A stretch of DNA of 64,000 nt. It comes from Bacteroides_D sp963543925 (GTDB taxonomy: Bacteria > Bacteroidota > Bacteroidia > Bacteroidales > CAJPTX01). The translations under genes were made by a program, and so were the position numbers. Of the stretch, positions 40,852-50,489 are shown in pieces (positions within the stretch are counted from its first letter, which is position 1; the number at the start of each line of letters is the position of its first letter). The notes under the pieces were generated by a model. That model was not told the DNA's origin. It was given only the letters and a program-made list of their open reading frames with translations, and did not search any database. The stretch covers positions 62,001-126,000 of the forward strand of contig CAUUCP010000001.1 of NCBI GenBank assembly GCA_963543925.1, read 5' to 3'.

Positions 40852-42756
40852 TTAACGCTTGCAATGATCCGATATGACGCGGTAAGCTCGATCCAAACCT
40901 AATTGTCCTGCAAGGCTCAGGTCTAAGCAGGCGGGGTTGTTTTTCCCTTGCAAAATACGAACTAACCCACGATTGAAAAGTGCTTCGGCAAAGTGAGCCT
41001 CTAAATCAATGGCACGATTGAACGCCTCTTCTGCACTAGTGAGGTCGCGAGAAAGGTAGTGCGCTATCCCTAAACTGTAGTAAAGGTATGGACTTTCACC
41101 AAATTCACTCGAGAGCGTCTTTAATTCTTGAATCGGGTGCGAATAATCTGGGGGCAATGGAGATTCGTTTAACGAAGTCCCAAGAGGCAAAAGCGGCTTG
41201 GAGACCGTGGGTGCAAAGCGTATCTGAGAAATCTCCGTGGTAGCGCGAACCACACGTCCCAAAGGGTGCAAAGGAGAATGGAGGGGAATAGAGTCTAATA
41301 AAGCCAATGCTGCTTCATAATCATGCGCCTCGGCGAGCGAAATACTACGAATGAGGTTTACCGTATGAACATTATTTACTGGAGGCAAGAGCGACAAGTC
41401 TACATGTCGTGCTGTGTCACTAGAAGGTACGACAAAGGCAAAGAACGGTGCTCCCGCTACACTATCTGCACGTTGTACAGGACGCCACTCTTGGTAGATT
41501 TGTTCCTGACCGACGTGGATGCTCGCCAACGGGAGCAATTCATCATAGTCGCGTAAAAAGGCTGGGACGACTAAATCCCCAGGCGTGGTAAAGTCATTTT
41601 CAAAGGCTATAAAGCGAGAGAAATTTGCTGCGGTATCACTCCACTTGTCCGTCTGCTTTGCAGCGACATAGCGCGCTACAATCTGTTGTGCAGAGTCATA
41701 ATCGCAGCGCGCACCAGCGCGATCTCCTAATTTCAAACGCACCGTCGCACGGACATTGTAGGCTCGGGCAAATTGTGGATAAAGAGCAATTGCATAGGAA
41801 AGAGCATCGGCAGCCTCACGATAACGCTTTGCCTCGGCATACGTCAGCCCCGCATTATAGCGGATAAAGACGTTGCTGGGGGAAAGACGCGCTGCAGACT
41901 CGTAATCTTTTAGTGCCGCACTATACTCCCCTTTCGCGGCATACATTATCGCGCGATTGTAGTAGGCTAACGAGCTTTTTGGCGCTGCCGTTATCGCCTC
42001 TGATATGGTCGCCAACGCCTGCTTCTCTCGTTTTAGATCAAACTCTATGAGCGCTTTGATCAGGAGCGCCTGTCCTGATTTCGGAGAGAGTTCCAATGCC
42101 TTGTCCAAGCTCTCTAGAGCTAACATATGCTTTTGTTGACCATAAAAGACACGCGCTATATTGATATGTGGACCAGAAGAATAAGGGTTCGTCTGTGTCG
42201 CTTGCCGATAATCCTGCAGTGCAGTTAGGGTGTCTCCCTTCAATAAATAGGCTGTCCCACGGTTCAGGCGCGCATCCAAGTGATTAGGGGCTTGTTTCAG
42301 GGTCGCCGTGAAGTCATCAATAGCCTCTGGGTATTCTTCCAACAGGAAGTGAGTCACCCCCCGCATATAACGGATATCACGCTCGTTGGGACGCAATTCC
42401 GCCGCCAAACGAATATCTACCATAGCCGCCACATGCTCGTTTAACTGATTGCGTACTGCCGCACGCAAAACGAGAGCCTCGGTCATAAAAGGCTTTCGCA
42501 TCAAGAGGTTATCCAAATCGAGTTGGGCGCCTCGCCAGTCATCTAACTGATATTTACATAACGCGCGAAGATAGAGAGCGATCTCATCCTCTGTCTGATA
42601 TTCTAGAAATACGGAAATTGCACCCACCGCTCCACTATAATCTCCTCGCTCATAGAGCTTTTGCGTCTTTGCATAAAAATAGTAACGGTTTAGCTGACCC
42701 TGAGCTGTAAATACCGTTAGGAGGAATAAGGCGAATAGCAGAAGTTTGCGAAACAC
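40852..42756 (-). CDS. Secreted TPR-repeat protein
   Basis: The 634-aa protein starts with a GTG and has a signal peptide ending near FTAQGQ (residue 21). Residues about 25-380 hold roughly ten tetratricopeptide repeats (for example AYYNRAIMYAAKGEYSAALKDYESAARLSP), then a non-repeat region with many prolines, then one or two more TPRs near 560-620. Such proteins are scaffolds in the periplasm or outer membrane. The location in a run with porE suggests an envelope role, which is inference. The function is otherwise unknown. Confidence 0.8.
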   Translation of the reverse strand: MFRKLLLFALFLLTVFTAQGQLNRYYFYAKTQKLYERGDYSGAVGAISVFLEYQTEDEIALYLRALCKYQLDDWRGAQLDLDNLLMRKPFMTEALVLRAAVRNQLNEHVAAMVDIRLAAELRPNERDIRYMRGVTHFLLEEYPEAIDDFTATLKQAPNHLDARLNRGTAYLLKGDTLTALQDYRQATQTNPYSSGPHINIARVFYGQQKHMLALESLDKALELSPKSGQALLIKALIEFDLKREKQALATISEAITAAPKSSLAYYNRAIMYAAKGEYSAALKDYESAARLSPSNVFIRYNAGLTYAEAKRYREAADALSYAIALYPQFARAYNVRATVRLKLGDRAGARCDYDSAQQIVARYVAAKQTDKWSDTAANFSRFIAFENDFTTPGDLVVPAFLRDYDELLPLASIHVGQEQIYQEWRPVQRADSVAGAPFFAFVVPSSDTARHVDLSLLPPVNNVHTVNLIRSISLAEAHDYEAALALLDSIPLHSPLHPLGRVVRATTEISQIRFAPTVSKPLLPLGTSLNESPLPPDYSHPIQELKTLSSEFGESPYLYYSLGIAHYLSRDLTSAEEAFNRAIDLEAHFAEALFNRGLVRILQGKNNPACLDLSLAGQLGLDRAYRVISDHCKR

Positions 42757-42783
42757 GACTAGCGCGAGATTTGTGAAAACGAT

Positions 42784-45117
42784 TTATTTCTTATCCAACC
42801 ACTCGTACGAAGAGGGAATATCTAGGCGATAAACACGTTGCACACCCACAAGACGGTAGAGAGCATCGGAGAGCATTTTGAGCTGGTCTATATGCATCAA
42901 CGAAAAGGAGATTACCCCTTGGAAATACTCGCCATCGCTCCGAAGGTCGGCGCGCGTGATATTGATATCATTAAATCGCTCGCCAAATACCCCAAAGATG
43001 TCCTTTAACAGATTAGTACGGTCAAGTCCCCGTATGTAGATATGGGTCGGATAGGGAACTCCAGTAGACTGTGACCAGTCGAAATCTTTCCGAACAAGCT
43101 TGCCATACTGTGAAAGGAAACGATGTGCTTCGGAACAATTGGCCTTGTGCACTCGAACCACATTTTCACCCGCATCAACATCTAGAACACCAATAACATC
43201 TGGATCTCCTGGCAATGCACAACAACACGGCGAGGTGATCAGACGATACTGTGTATTATGTGCCGTAGGAGCAACCTGCTCGTCCTGTTGCACAGGCACT
43301 AGACAAGATGAACGATGTAAAATCTTTACACGAATAAAATCGGTGGTCTGTAACCAACGACGGTGTCGTGCTTTGCGTCGTAATGCACGACGAACTTTTC
43401 TAGCAAGGAGTTGTGGATTGATTACCCCACTTACTAACCCTAAACACAACTCATCTACCGTCTGTACATAAAAGCTACTCAACAACGAATCTATAATCTC
43501 CTTCGAATACTCCTCTTCCAGACGATTAAATATCTCATTAAGGCGCACTCTTCCCTTTTCTATAAGGAGCTTTTTACGAGATGCTCTCGCCTGATCTATA
43601 GAGTTACGCGCCAATGGAGAGTACACATAATCCGTCCAAGCTTTAGTCGGGTACTGCGAAGGTGCCGTAATAATCTCAATTTCATCCCCCGCGCGCAGCT
43701 TATAGGCTAGACTCACTAAGATACCATTCACGCGCGCAGCTATGGCGCGATTCCCTATGTTCTTGTCCTTGAGGTAGGCAAAATCTAACACGTAAGAGCC
43801 ATGGGGAAGATAAAAAGGTTCCGAGTGCCGCGAACGCCCTTCTTCCGACTCCGTATAAATCCGCTCATAGACGGCCATCCGATTCTTAAACAAGTCCGTC
43901 GAAAGGTGCGCCATAAAGGCTGATGAGGACATCTCATAGCTCGCACTAATCGTGGAGAGCATACGTCGTACCTCGCTCAGATCCGCGCCATTTTGAAAGT
44001 CCTGTTCCTTCTTATAAAGTGCATGCGAGGCACCGCCATGTTCTGCATAGTCATCCATACGTCGGGTACGAATCTGTACCTCGACCCACTGCCCATTTTT
44101 GTCTAATAGCGTACAGTGGAGTGCCTCATAGCCATTCACCTTCGGTGTCGAAACCCAGTCGCGTGTCCGTTCGCGTAACGGAAGAAAATGCTCGGTCAGG
44201 AGTATATAAATAAACCAACACTGTGTCTTTTCTGGAATATCTGGGCGTGGTTCAAAAATAATTCGTAGGGCGACCAGATCGTAAATATCCTCAAATGGGA
44301 TATGTTTCTTGTCGATCTTTTTGAACGTTGAGTAAGGCGATTTCTCGCGAGAAGTTAACTCATACTTCAATTGCGTCGGAGCTAGAATCCGTGTGATACG
44401 CTCTTTCATCTCACGGTGGACGCGAGAAAGGCGATCGCGATGAAGTGCAAAGAGCTTCTCAATATTGGCGTATTCTGCTGGATTAAGGTTCTTAAAGCTC
44501 AAATCCTCAAGCTCGCTCTTTATAGTATATAACCCGAGCCGGTCGGCAATTGGAACGTAAAATTGCAAGGTCTCACTTGCTATCTTCTGTAACTTATGCT
44601 TTTCTTGGAAACCAAGGGTCTGCATATTATGCAGACGATCCGCAAGCTTAACGAGTATTATGCGCGGATTGTCATCCATCGTCTGTGTCAACAGACGACG
44701 ATAATTGGCAACCTGTTCACTATCATCAAGCTTTGTGACGTGCTTGAATTTGGTTAGTCCATCCACGATTTGCGCTAGCGCTGGACGCTCTGGAAAAGCG
44801 TTTTGGATGTCTTGGATAGATACCTCCGAGTCTTCCACTACATCATGGAGTAAGGCTGCTAAAATCACATCAATATCATAAGGGCAAATTTCCGAGGCAT
44901 ACTGCGCCACGAAAAGTGGATGAATGATATACGGTTCTTTCGACTTACGTCGCTGTGGTTTATGCGCCTCAAAGGCTATCTCATAAGCGCGACGAACTAG
45001 CGCCTCTCCATTCTTTACTTTAGATAACCAGCTAGCATTTCGCGCCAGTAAATCCTCAAATAACTTCGGCACATCTTCATCCGTATAGGGCTTATTCTCG
45101 ACTTTTGGCTTTTCCAT
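42784..45117 (-). CDS. rel: (p)ppGpp synthetase/hydrolase
   Basis: Rel/SpoT enzymes make and break the stringent-response alarmone. The 777-aa protein has a hydrolase HD domain with AALLHDVVEDSEVS, a synthetase domain with FEDIYDLVALRIIFE and NGYEALHCTLL, a TGS domain (LPHGSYVLDFAYLKDKNIGNRAI), a zinc-finger-like segment with SPCCCALPGDPDVIGVL and a C-terminal ACT domain. The HD metal ligands (HD and ED) are intact, so both activities are plausible. Length is normal. It sits between a T9SS cargo gene and the TPR gene, 27 bases upstream of the latter. Confidence 0.95.
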   Translation of the reverse strand: MEKPKVENKPYTDEDVPKLFEDLLARNASWLSKVKNGEALVRRAYEIAFEAHKPQRRKSKEPYIIHPLFVAQYASEICPYDIDVILAALLHDVVEDSEVSIQDIQNAFPERPALAQIVDGLTKFKHVTKLDDSEQVANYRRLLTQTMDDNPRIILVKLADRLHNMQTLGFQEKHKLQKIASETLQFYVPIADRLGLYTIKSELEDLSFKNLNPAEYANIEKLFALHRDRLSRVHREMKERITRILAPTQLKYELTSREKSPYSTFKKIDKKHIPFEDIYDLVALRIIFEPRPDIPEKTQCWFIYILLTEHFLPLRERTRDWVSTPKVNGYEALHCTLLDKNGQWVEVQIRTRRMDDYAEHGGASHALYKKEQDFQNGADLSEVRRMLSTISASYEMSSSAFMAHLSTDLFKNRMAVYERIYTESEEGRSRHSEPFYLPHGSYVLDFAYLKDKNIGNRAIAARVNGILVSLAYKLRAGDEIEIITAPSQYPTKAWTDYVYSPLARNSIDQARASRKKLLIEKGRVRLNEIFNRLEEEYSKEIIDSLLSSFYVQTVDELCLGLVSGVINPQLLARKVRRALRRKARHRRWLQTTDFIRVKILHRSSCLVPVQQDEQVAPTAHNTQYRLITSPCCCALPGDPDVIGVLDVDAGENVVRVHKANCSEAHRFLSQYGKLVRKDFDWSQSTGVPYPTHIYIRGLDRTNLLKDIFGVFGERFNDINITRADLRSDGEYFQGVISFSLMHIDQLKMLSDALYRLVGVQRVYRLDIPSSYEWLDKK

Positions 45118-45128
45118 CTTAGGACGGA

Positions 45129-46733
45129 TTAACGCGTTGGATAAATAACCATAAACGACCCCGTACGCACCTTCGTACCCCTATCCTTCATAGAAAACTC
45201 TAGACGATAGATATATGCCCCCTCTGGAGCATACGAGCCATCTCGCAGACGTCCATTCCAACCTTCGTTTACCCCCTGAAAAATCATCTCGCCACTGCGG
45301 TTGTAAATGTACATGACATACTGTGCATTGTAGGTACTCAGGGGGGCAAATACGTTGCGTGCTAATTTATTACCAGTTGCGGCACTTTCTGTGGGGGAGA
45401 TTGCTGTTGGGATTACTATCTCTGACTCTATTTGCGAGCACTGTGGTGCTGAGATACTCACACGTTTCGTACTATTGTCAGAAGTAAGCTCATAGGCCGT
45501 TACTCGGTAACAAAAATTGTTCAGCACGCCTTGCCCAGAAAACTCGGACAAATCATCAACCGTTTCCAAGGGCTCTTGTTGCACGGTCGCTATTTCTAGC
45601 TCTTCCGTCCCGTTCGTCTTCGTAATAATCCGGTGAACACGATACTCTGCCCGACTCCCTTCGCTGATCTCTAGCTTGTCCCACGAGATATGGTTCTTAT
45701 TACCTCGCGTAGAAATTCGAGCTATGATACTGTTCGATTTTTGAGAACGATCTACCTCGGCATCACATTCATCCATGGCAACTATCGAGTAGAAACGTTT
45801 CTTCCCTTGGATTTGATCGGGGGTCACCGAATCTATAAGCTCGCGTGTATTGGGGTCGGTAAAACGTTCGATGTCAATAGACTCTAGCTTTCCTTCCCCT
45901 TCGTCGAAGACATTTTGCCGCACCAGACGGAAATAGGCGGGGGTCGTATTGAGCTTCATTTTTAATGTCAAGCGGTTCTTCCGCGGAGAACTAACGATAG
46001 AGTCTAGAAGAATAGACGCTGGAATGTATTGCTTTCGGGTCTGTACTTCCCGAAGATTAGAACGCGTCACACGCTCACTACCTTTCTGACGAGCCTCTAG
46101 AAAAATATACCAACTTTTGTCCTGTCCCGAATCAAATTCGTAATCCCATTTGTCTCCCGCCAGCGTGATAAATTCTGGAATGTTTGTCCATGACGGACGA
46201 TCGCCCGCGTGAATCACATAGTTCGAAATGTCGTTATTCCACCCCTCATACTGTGTCCAAGAGAGCTTAATTTTATTACGACACGGGATATACTCTACTT
46301 TTAGAAAAAGGGTGACATGCGGATCTGTTAGGACACTCGGTTTTTCTTCATCAGGACCCTTACTCGCCATTACATAACGTACAATTCCCAGCTTTGCATT
46401 GGCATCATCATCTGTCCAATTGAATTGGGAAGGCGGAAGCGTTGCTACCAGATGGTTCACCCAAGAGCCGTTTTCCATTTCACTCCGATAAATAAGATAC
46501 CCCATAGGGTCTGGATTGTTGGCACTCGGCTTTGGTGCTTCCCAAGAAAGCATAGTCCGCCCCGTGTTGGGCTCTACAGTAACAAGATGAAAAGTAGGAG
46601 GAAGAGGCTGATCTTGCCAAAGTGGATTCCCATTCCCTCCCTGCGCTGCCACGCGTCCGCTGGCTACGAAAAGTAAGAGAATCAATAGTGTGATACACCC
46701 AAGGGTGGAATAGAGCTTCAAGACCTTGTTCAT
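45129..46733 (-). CDS. Secreted protein with T9SS type-B C-terminal domain
   Basis: The 534-aa product has a signal peptide (residues about 7-31, ending VAAQG), fibronectin-like beta domains with TMLSWEAPKPSAN and YLIYRSEMENGSW, and a C-terminal gliding-motility-type domain: YVMYIYNRSGEMIFQGVNEGWNGR followed by PEGAYIYRLEF and a final GSFMVIYPTR. That C-terminal domain is a type IX secretion signal (type B), so the protein is likely exported to the cell surface. A longer frame from 46859 exists, but the signal peptide fixes the start at 46733. It lies 11 bases before rel. Confidence 0.85.
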   Translation of the reverse strand: MNKVLKLYSTLGCITLLILLLFVASGRVAAQGGNGNPLWQDQPLPPTFHLVTVEPNTGRTMLSWEAPKPSANNPDPMGYLIYRSEMENGSWVNHLVATLPPSQFNWTDDDANAKLGIVRYVMASKGPDEEKPSVLTDPHVTLFLKVEYIPCRNKIKLSWTQYEGWNNDISNYVIHAGDRPSWTNIPEFITLAGDKWDYEFDSGQDKSWYIFLEARQKGSERVTRSNLREVQTRKQYIPASILLDSIVSSPRKNRLTLKMKLNTTPAYFRLVRQNVFDEGEGKLESIDIERFTDPNTRELIDSVTPDQIQGKKRFYSIVAMDECDAEVDRSQKSNSIIARISTRGNKNHISWDKLEISEGSRAEYRVHRIITKTNGTEELEIATVQQEPLETVDDLSEFSGQGVLNNFCYRVTAYELTSDNSTKRVSISAPQCSQIESEIVIPTAISPTESAATGNKLARNVFAPLSTYNAQYVMYIYNRSGEMIFQGVNEGWNGRLRDGSYAPEGAYIYRLEFSMKDRGTKVRTGSFMVIYPTR

Positions 46734-46812
46734 TGACCTTTGTTTATCCAAGACGTCCCTAAAGAGAAAACGGCAGTCTCTTGGTAGATGTTGCATATCT
46801 TCTAGATACCGC

Positions 46813-48120
46813 CTAGTTGTGCTTGCAGAAGGATGAGTGAATGGGGACTCCTCCAGCAATACTCCACACGAAGTTAGTAAAAAAGAGTTTTTCCTTTGCT
46901 ATGTGACAAATGCGCTCTGGAGAGATTGTACGAATCGTGTCTATTTTCGCACGCATCCAAGCTGTTGCATCTGCGTTTGGCAAGCGAGAATCTGTGAGAA
47001 TTCGTGAAGATAAAAGTGTATTATCAAACTGTTGCATAAGCGATGCGAGAAGCTCGGTACGTAATCCTTCTAGTTCGTTCAACGTGGGAGGAGCAGCTGG
47101 TAACCGATCCAGTTCGTAACGAATCTCGGCGAGTGCTTTTTCTGCATAAGCCTTCCCCACGCTAGTTTGAATCATAATGAGTGTGGCATCGCGGCGATCT
47201 ACCACTCGCGCGCGGATTCCATAAGTATAGCCTTTGTCCTCTCGTAGATTTAACATCAACCTGCTACGGAAGACACCACCAAGGAGATTTACTGCAATAT
47301 CCAGAGCAAAATCTTCGCTTGGAGACAAGCGTGGTGGTAAACATAAGCCACCTAAGATCGCCACCTGTGCACTGTTAGGGCACGGGGTGTAAACGAACTC
47401 TTTTTTCGACTGAATGGACGCTATGCTTTCTTTCCGCCCCGATGCTACAACAAGCGGATAGGTATTAAACGCAGTTTGTAGGCGCAAGACGTCCGCCTCC
47501 GAAATTCCTCCCGCAGCAATAACGGTAAATGGATTTTCAAAAAAAGTACTCTTCCACAAAGCGTGAAGCTCCGAGACAGAAACTTGTTCAAAGTCGTGGA
47601 GTGTGATGATACGCCCATAGGGGTGGTCTCCAAAGAGGTTAGGCATCAACGCTTGCTGCGCAAGAAACTCAGGATCTTCCAACAATGCCTTGAAGCGCTC
47701 TCGTTCGGCTGCCAGCCACTGCGCTAGCTCCTCCTCAGGAAAGGTCGGAGTGAATAAGATTTCTCGCAAGAGAGTTAACGCGGCCTCCAATTGCAGACGG
47801 ACAAAGCGTAGATGAAACTCGTAGTAGTCGGTGCGCGACTGAATCGAAATTCGCACACCAAGAGACTCAAGGGTCATCGCAAGCTCTTCTGCTGTTTGTC
47901 GTTCTGTCCCACGTAAGAGCATTGCAACAAGAGCACTGTGCTGCAACGGAGTTGCTTGCGATACGCTTTTGGGGAAGAAAAGCGTAAGCGAAATGACCTC
48001 TAAACGTTCGTCAGGAAAAAGCGAGAGGGTAAAATGCGTATGTGTAATACGCTGTGAGGGAGGAAAGGTGATATTAAGATCGTGTTGCAGCGAGGGAGGT
48101 TGCGTTCTATCAAGTGTCAT
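46813..48120 (-). CDS. M16-family peptidase, non-catalytic subunit
   Basis: The 435-aa protein has the two-domain M16 fold, including the C-terminal GGVFRSRLMLNLREDKGYTYGIRA motif (the R/Y pair of M16B). The zinc-binding HxxEH motif is absent: the corresponding segment reads HSALVAMLLRGT. This is the pattern of the non-catalytic partner in heterodimeric M16B peptidases. The catalytic partner is encoded directly upstream with a 2-base gap, so the two are almost certainly one complex. Confidence 0.88.
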   Translation of the reverse strand: MTLDRTQPPSLQHDLNITFPPSQRITHTHFTLSLFPDERLEVISLTLFFPKSVSQATPLQHSALVAMLLRGTERQTAEELAMTLESLGVRISIQSRTDYYEFHLRFVRLQLEAALTLLREILFTPTFPEEELAQWLAAERERFKALLEDPEFLAQQALMPNLFGDHPYGRIITLHDFEQVSVSELHALWKSTFFENPFTVIAAGGISEADVLRLQTAFNTYPLVVASGRKESIASIQSKKEFVYTPCPNSAQVAILGGLCLPPRLSPSEDFALDIAVNLLGGVFRSRLMLNLREDKGYTYGIRARVVDRRDATLIMIQTSVGKAYAEKALAEIRYELDRLPAAPPTLNELEGLRTELLASLMQQFDNTLLSSRILTDSRLPNADATAWMRAKIDTIRTISPERICHIAKEKLFFTNFVWSIAGGVPIHSSFCKHN

Positions 48121-48122
48121 CG

Positions 48123-49361
48123 TTATGCTTCGCTTTCAGCTTTATAATAGAGGACGCGCGCTTGTTTGGTTTGAAAGGTTTGGGTAGCCAACTCTTCGAG
48201 TTGTTCGACCGTTACCGATGCCCGTTCTGCGACTCGACGATTTACCCATGCAGCATCTCCCAAGAGCTCGTACTGTGCAAGCAACTCTGCCCGCTGCGAT
48301 GAAAGCAATGTACCATAGAGCGCATCGGTCTCAAATAGGCTTTTCACGCGTTGTAATTCTTGAGAAGAAATATGTTGCAAGCGTGTAAGTTCTTCCCAAA
48401 TAGCCTCTTCGGCAACGGACAAAGAAACGCCCTCGGAAAGTGTCCCTACAAGGGAAATTACGCCTGGGTCAAAACTCCCATCAACAGAAGCGTCCAACGA
48501 AGAGAACAAACGGCGTTTCCGTACGAGTTCCGTCTTAAGACGTGCCCCACGACCTAAACCAAGAATATCGGAAAGAAGATCGTAGCGTACATAATTTTCG
48601 TCACGTCTTCCAGGCATCGGAAAGGAAATATAAAGAAGGTCAGATGGTACCGCCCTTACCACTTCTTGCCGTTCATAAGCCGTGCGCAGCGGCTCTACTG
48701 GCAATTCCCTCTTGGACTTCTGAATACTAGGGATAGGAGCAAACCATTTCTCGCACAATGCGCGTGCTTTGTCTAGCAGAATCCCCCCTGAGAGCACAAG
48801 TATCGCATTGGCGGGAAAATAATGTGCTTTGAAAAAGGCGCGAATATAATCCATCGAAGCTCGCTCTATTTGCTCAATACTGAGCCCGATAGTAGGCCAA
48901 CGATAAGGATGTACTTTGTAATTTAAGGCACTGGCTAAGTGATAAATATCGCCATACGGAGCATTGAGATAGTTTTCCTTAAACTCCTCAATTACCACGC
49001 TCCGTTGTACGTCAAGACTTTTGGGCGTAAAGGCTAGTGAAAGCATCCTGTCGCTTTCCAACCAAAATGCAGTTTCGATGTTGGCGGCAGGAAGGGTACA
49101 GTAATAACACGTGTTGTCATTGGTTGTATAGGCATTATTACTCCCTCCTGCTTTCTGAATCGCTTCGTCATAATCAGGAATATTGATACTCCCGCCAAAC
49201 ATAAGGTGCTCAAAAAGATGAGCATAGCCTGTGTGCTCGTCATCCTCGTCTCTTGCTCCGACGTCGTACATGATGCACATCGAAACGAGAGGGCTCTGCA
49301 TATCAGTGTTGACTAAGACACGCAGACCATTGTCTAGAGAAAAACGCTCGAAAGTAATCAT
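48123..49361 (-). CDS. M16-family zinc peptidase, catalytic subunit
   Basis: The 412-aa protein has the inverted zinc motif HLFEH at residues 48-52, with the downstream glutamate in the VVIEEFKENYLNAPYGD helix, and a C-terminal half containing the GLGRGARLKTELVRKRRLFSS segment. It lacks a signal peptide, so it probably acts in the cytoplasm on peptides. Coding order fabK - catalytic M16 - non-catalytic M16, with gaps of 9 and 2 bases. Confidence 0.92.
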   Translation of the reverse strand: MITFERFSLDNGLRVLVNTDMQSPLVSMCIMYDVGARDEDDEHTGYAHLFEHLMFGGSINIPDYDEAIQKAGGSNNAYTTNDNTCYYCTLPAANIETAFWLESDRMLSLAFTPKSLDVQRSVVIEEFKENYLNAPYGDIYHLASALNYKVHPYRWPTIGLSIEQIERASMDYIRAFFKAHYFPANAILVLSGGILLDKARALCEKWFAPIPSIQKSKRELPVEPLRTAYERQEVVRAVPSDLLYISFPMPGRRDENYVRYDLLSDILGLGRGARLKTELVRKRRLFSSLDASVDGSFDPGVISLVGTLSEGVSLSVAEEAIWEELTRLQHISSQELQRVKSLFETDALYGTLLSSQRAELLAQYELLGDAAWVNRRVAERASVTVEQLEELATQTFQTKQARVLYYKAESEA

Positions 49362-49370
49362 AGTTGATTG

Positions 49371-50324
49371 TTAAGAAAGAGCCTCCTGCAAGTGAGTCAG
49401 TGTGTGAGTAACGTCAGTTCGAATCTGTTCCATGATCTCGTGTACGGGCAGTATTGCAGTAAACAACCCTGCGATTTGTCCGATCTCAAGTTCTCCTTGG
49501 TCAAGATCTCCCTCAAGCATCCCCTTTCGGGAACGTCCTGTCCCGATGAGCTGGCGTTGGTCATCCACACTCGCTCCATTCCGTTCAAGTGCTTGTAATT
49601 CATCGGAAAAGGCATTGCGTATAACACGCGTTGGTCCCCATCCGCGAGACGTAAGTACGGTGCCGAGCATCCCGACCTTAAGAAGATGGTTTTTGTAAAT
49701 GTCACTTGCCGAGGATTCTACACTGCATGCGAAGCGACTCCCGATCTGTATTCCATCCGCGCCTAATGCCATTGCCGCCACAAGCCCCTTCCCCGTTGCA
49801 TAACCGCCAGCAGAAACAAGGGGTAAGTGGGTCGATTGCGCCAAAAGTTGGGTTAAAACCAGTGTGGAAAGCTCTTCGAGACCATTATGACCTCCAGCTT
49901 CTACCCCTTCACCAATGAGAAAATCTACGCCTGCCGACTCTGCCTTTTGTGCGAATTTGACATTCGCGACAACATGTCCGACCTTCATCCCTGCTTCATG
50001 TGCTTTAGAAGTCCACGTGGATGGAGACCCAGCCGAAGTGATTAGCACTGGTACATGTTCCTCTAAACAGACCTGCATACATTCCTCTGCTCTCGAAAAA
50101 AGCAAGGGAACATTGACACCGAAAGGAGCACTTGTCGCTTGACGCACTTTTTGAATCTGTTCGCGAAGAAAGTCCGCTGTCATCGACCCAGAGCCTAGCA
50201 CCCCAAGTCCTCCGCTGTCTGAGACGGCTGCAACAAGCTTCCAACCACTACACCAAATCATGCCTCCTTGAATGACAGGGATTTGTATACCGAGTAGGCG
50301 ACACAGTCTGTTATTGTTAAACAT
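49371..50324 (-). CDS. fabK: FabK-type enoyl-ACP reductase (FMN-dependent)
   Basis: FabK reduces enoyl-ACP in fatty acid synthesis and is the main enoyl reductase described for P. gingivalis. The 317-aa TIM-barrel flavoprotein has RLLGIQIPVIQGGMIWCSG, PFGVNVPLL, EGVEAGGHNG and ALGADGIQIGSRF. Nitronate monooxygenases share this fold and are an alternative, but the length and N-terminus fit FabK better. A longer frame reaches 50441; I chose the ATG at 50324 because AGGAGAA sits just before it and the family N-terminus begins there. It heads the ten-gene run. Confidence 0.78.
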   Translation of the reverse strand: MFNNNRLCRLLGIQIPVIQGGMIWCSGWKLVAAVSDSGGLGVLGSGSMTADFLREQIQKVRQATSAPFGVNVPLLFSRAEECMQVCLEEHVPVLITSAGSPSTWTSKAHEAGMKVGHVVANVKFAQKAESAGVDFLIGEGVEAGGHNGLEELSTLVLTQLLAQSTHLPLVSAGGYATGKGLVAAMALGADGIQIGSRFACSVESSASDIYKNHLLKVGMLGTVLTSRGWGPTRVIRNAFSDELQALERNGASVDDQRQLIGTGRSRKGMLEGDLDQGELEIGQIAGLFTAILPVHEIMEQIRTDVTHTLTHLQEALS

Positions 50325-50374
50325 TTCTCCTGAAAATATTGAGTATTGAGAATGGGGATAAGTATAGACCCTTG

Positions 50375-50382
50375 CAAAGATA
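50375..50382 (-). promoter_or_regulatory. Candidate -7 promoter element for fabK operon
   Basis: On the - strand TATCTTTG fits TAnnTTTG and lies 50 bases before the fabK ATG, downstream of the preceding gene's terminator. Confidence 0.45.
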
Positions 50383-50427
50383 CGTATTTCTACAATACCC
50401 TTAAGCTCAGAAAACGTAGTGTAGTAC

Positions 50428-50454
50428 AAAAAAGGACGCATCTATGATGTGTCC
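50428..50454 (-). terminator. Intrinsic terminator of the S41-like gene
   Basis: On the - strand GGACACATC and GATGCGTCC form a 9-bp stem (one G-U wobble) with a 3-base loop, followed by six T residues (complement of 50428-50433). It separates this gene from the fabK operon. Confidence 0.85.
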
Positions 50455-50489
50455 TCCTTATAATGCCTTGCAAAACTAGTCTCTCTTAT

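Noticed and set aside
48123..49361. Signal peptide or envelope role for the catalytic M16 protein
   Set aside because: The start MITFERFSLDNGLRVLVNTD is the fold's first strand with no hydrophobic leader.
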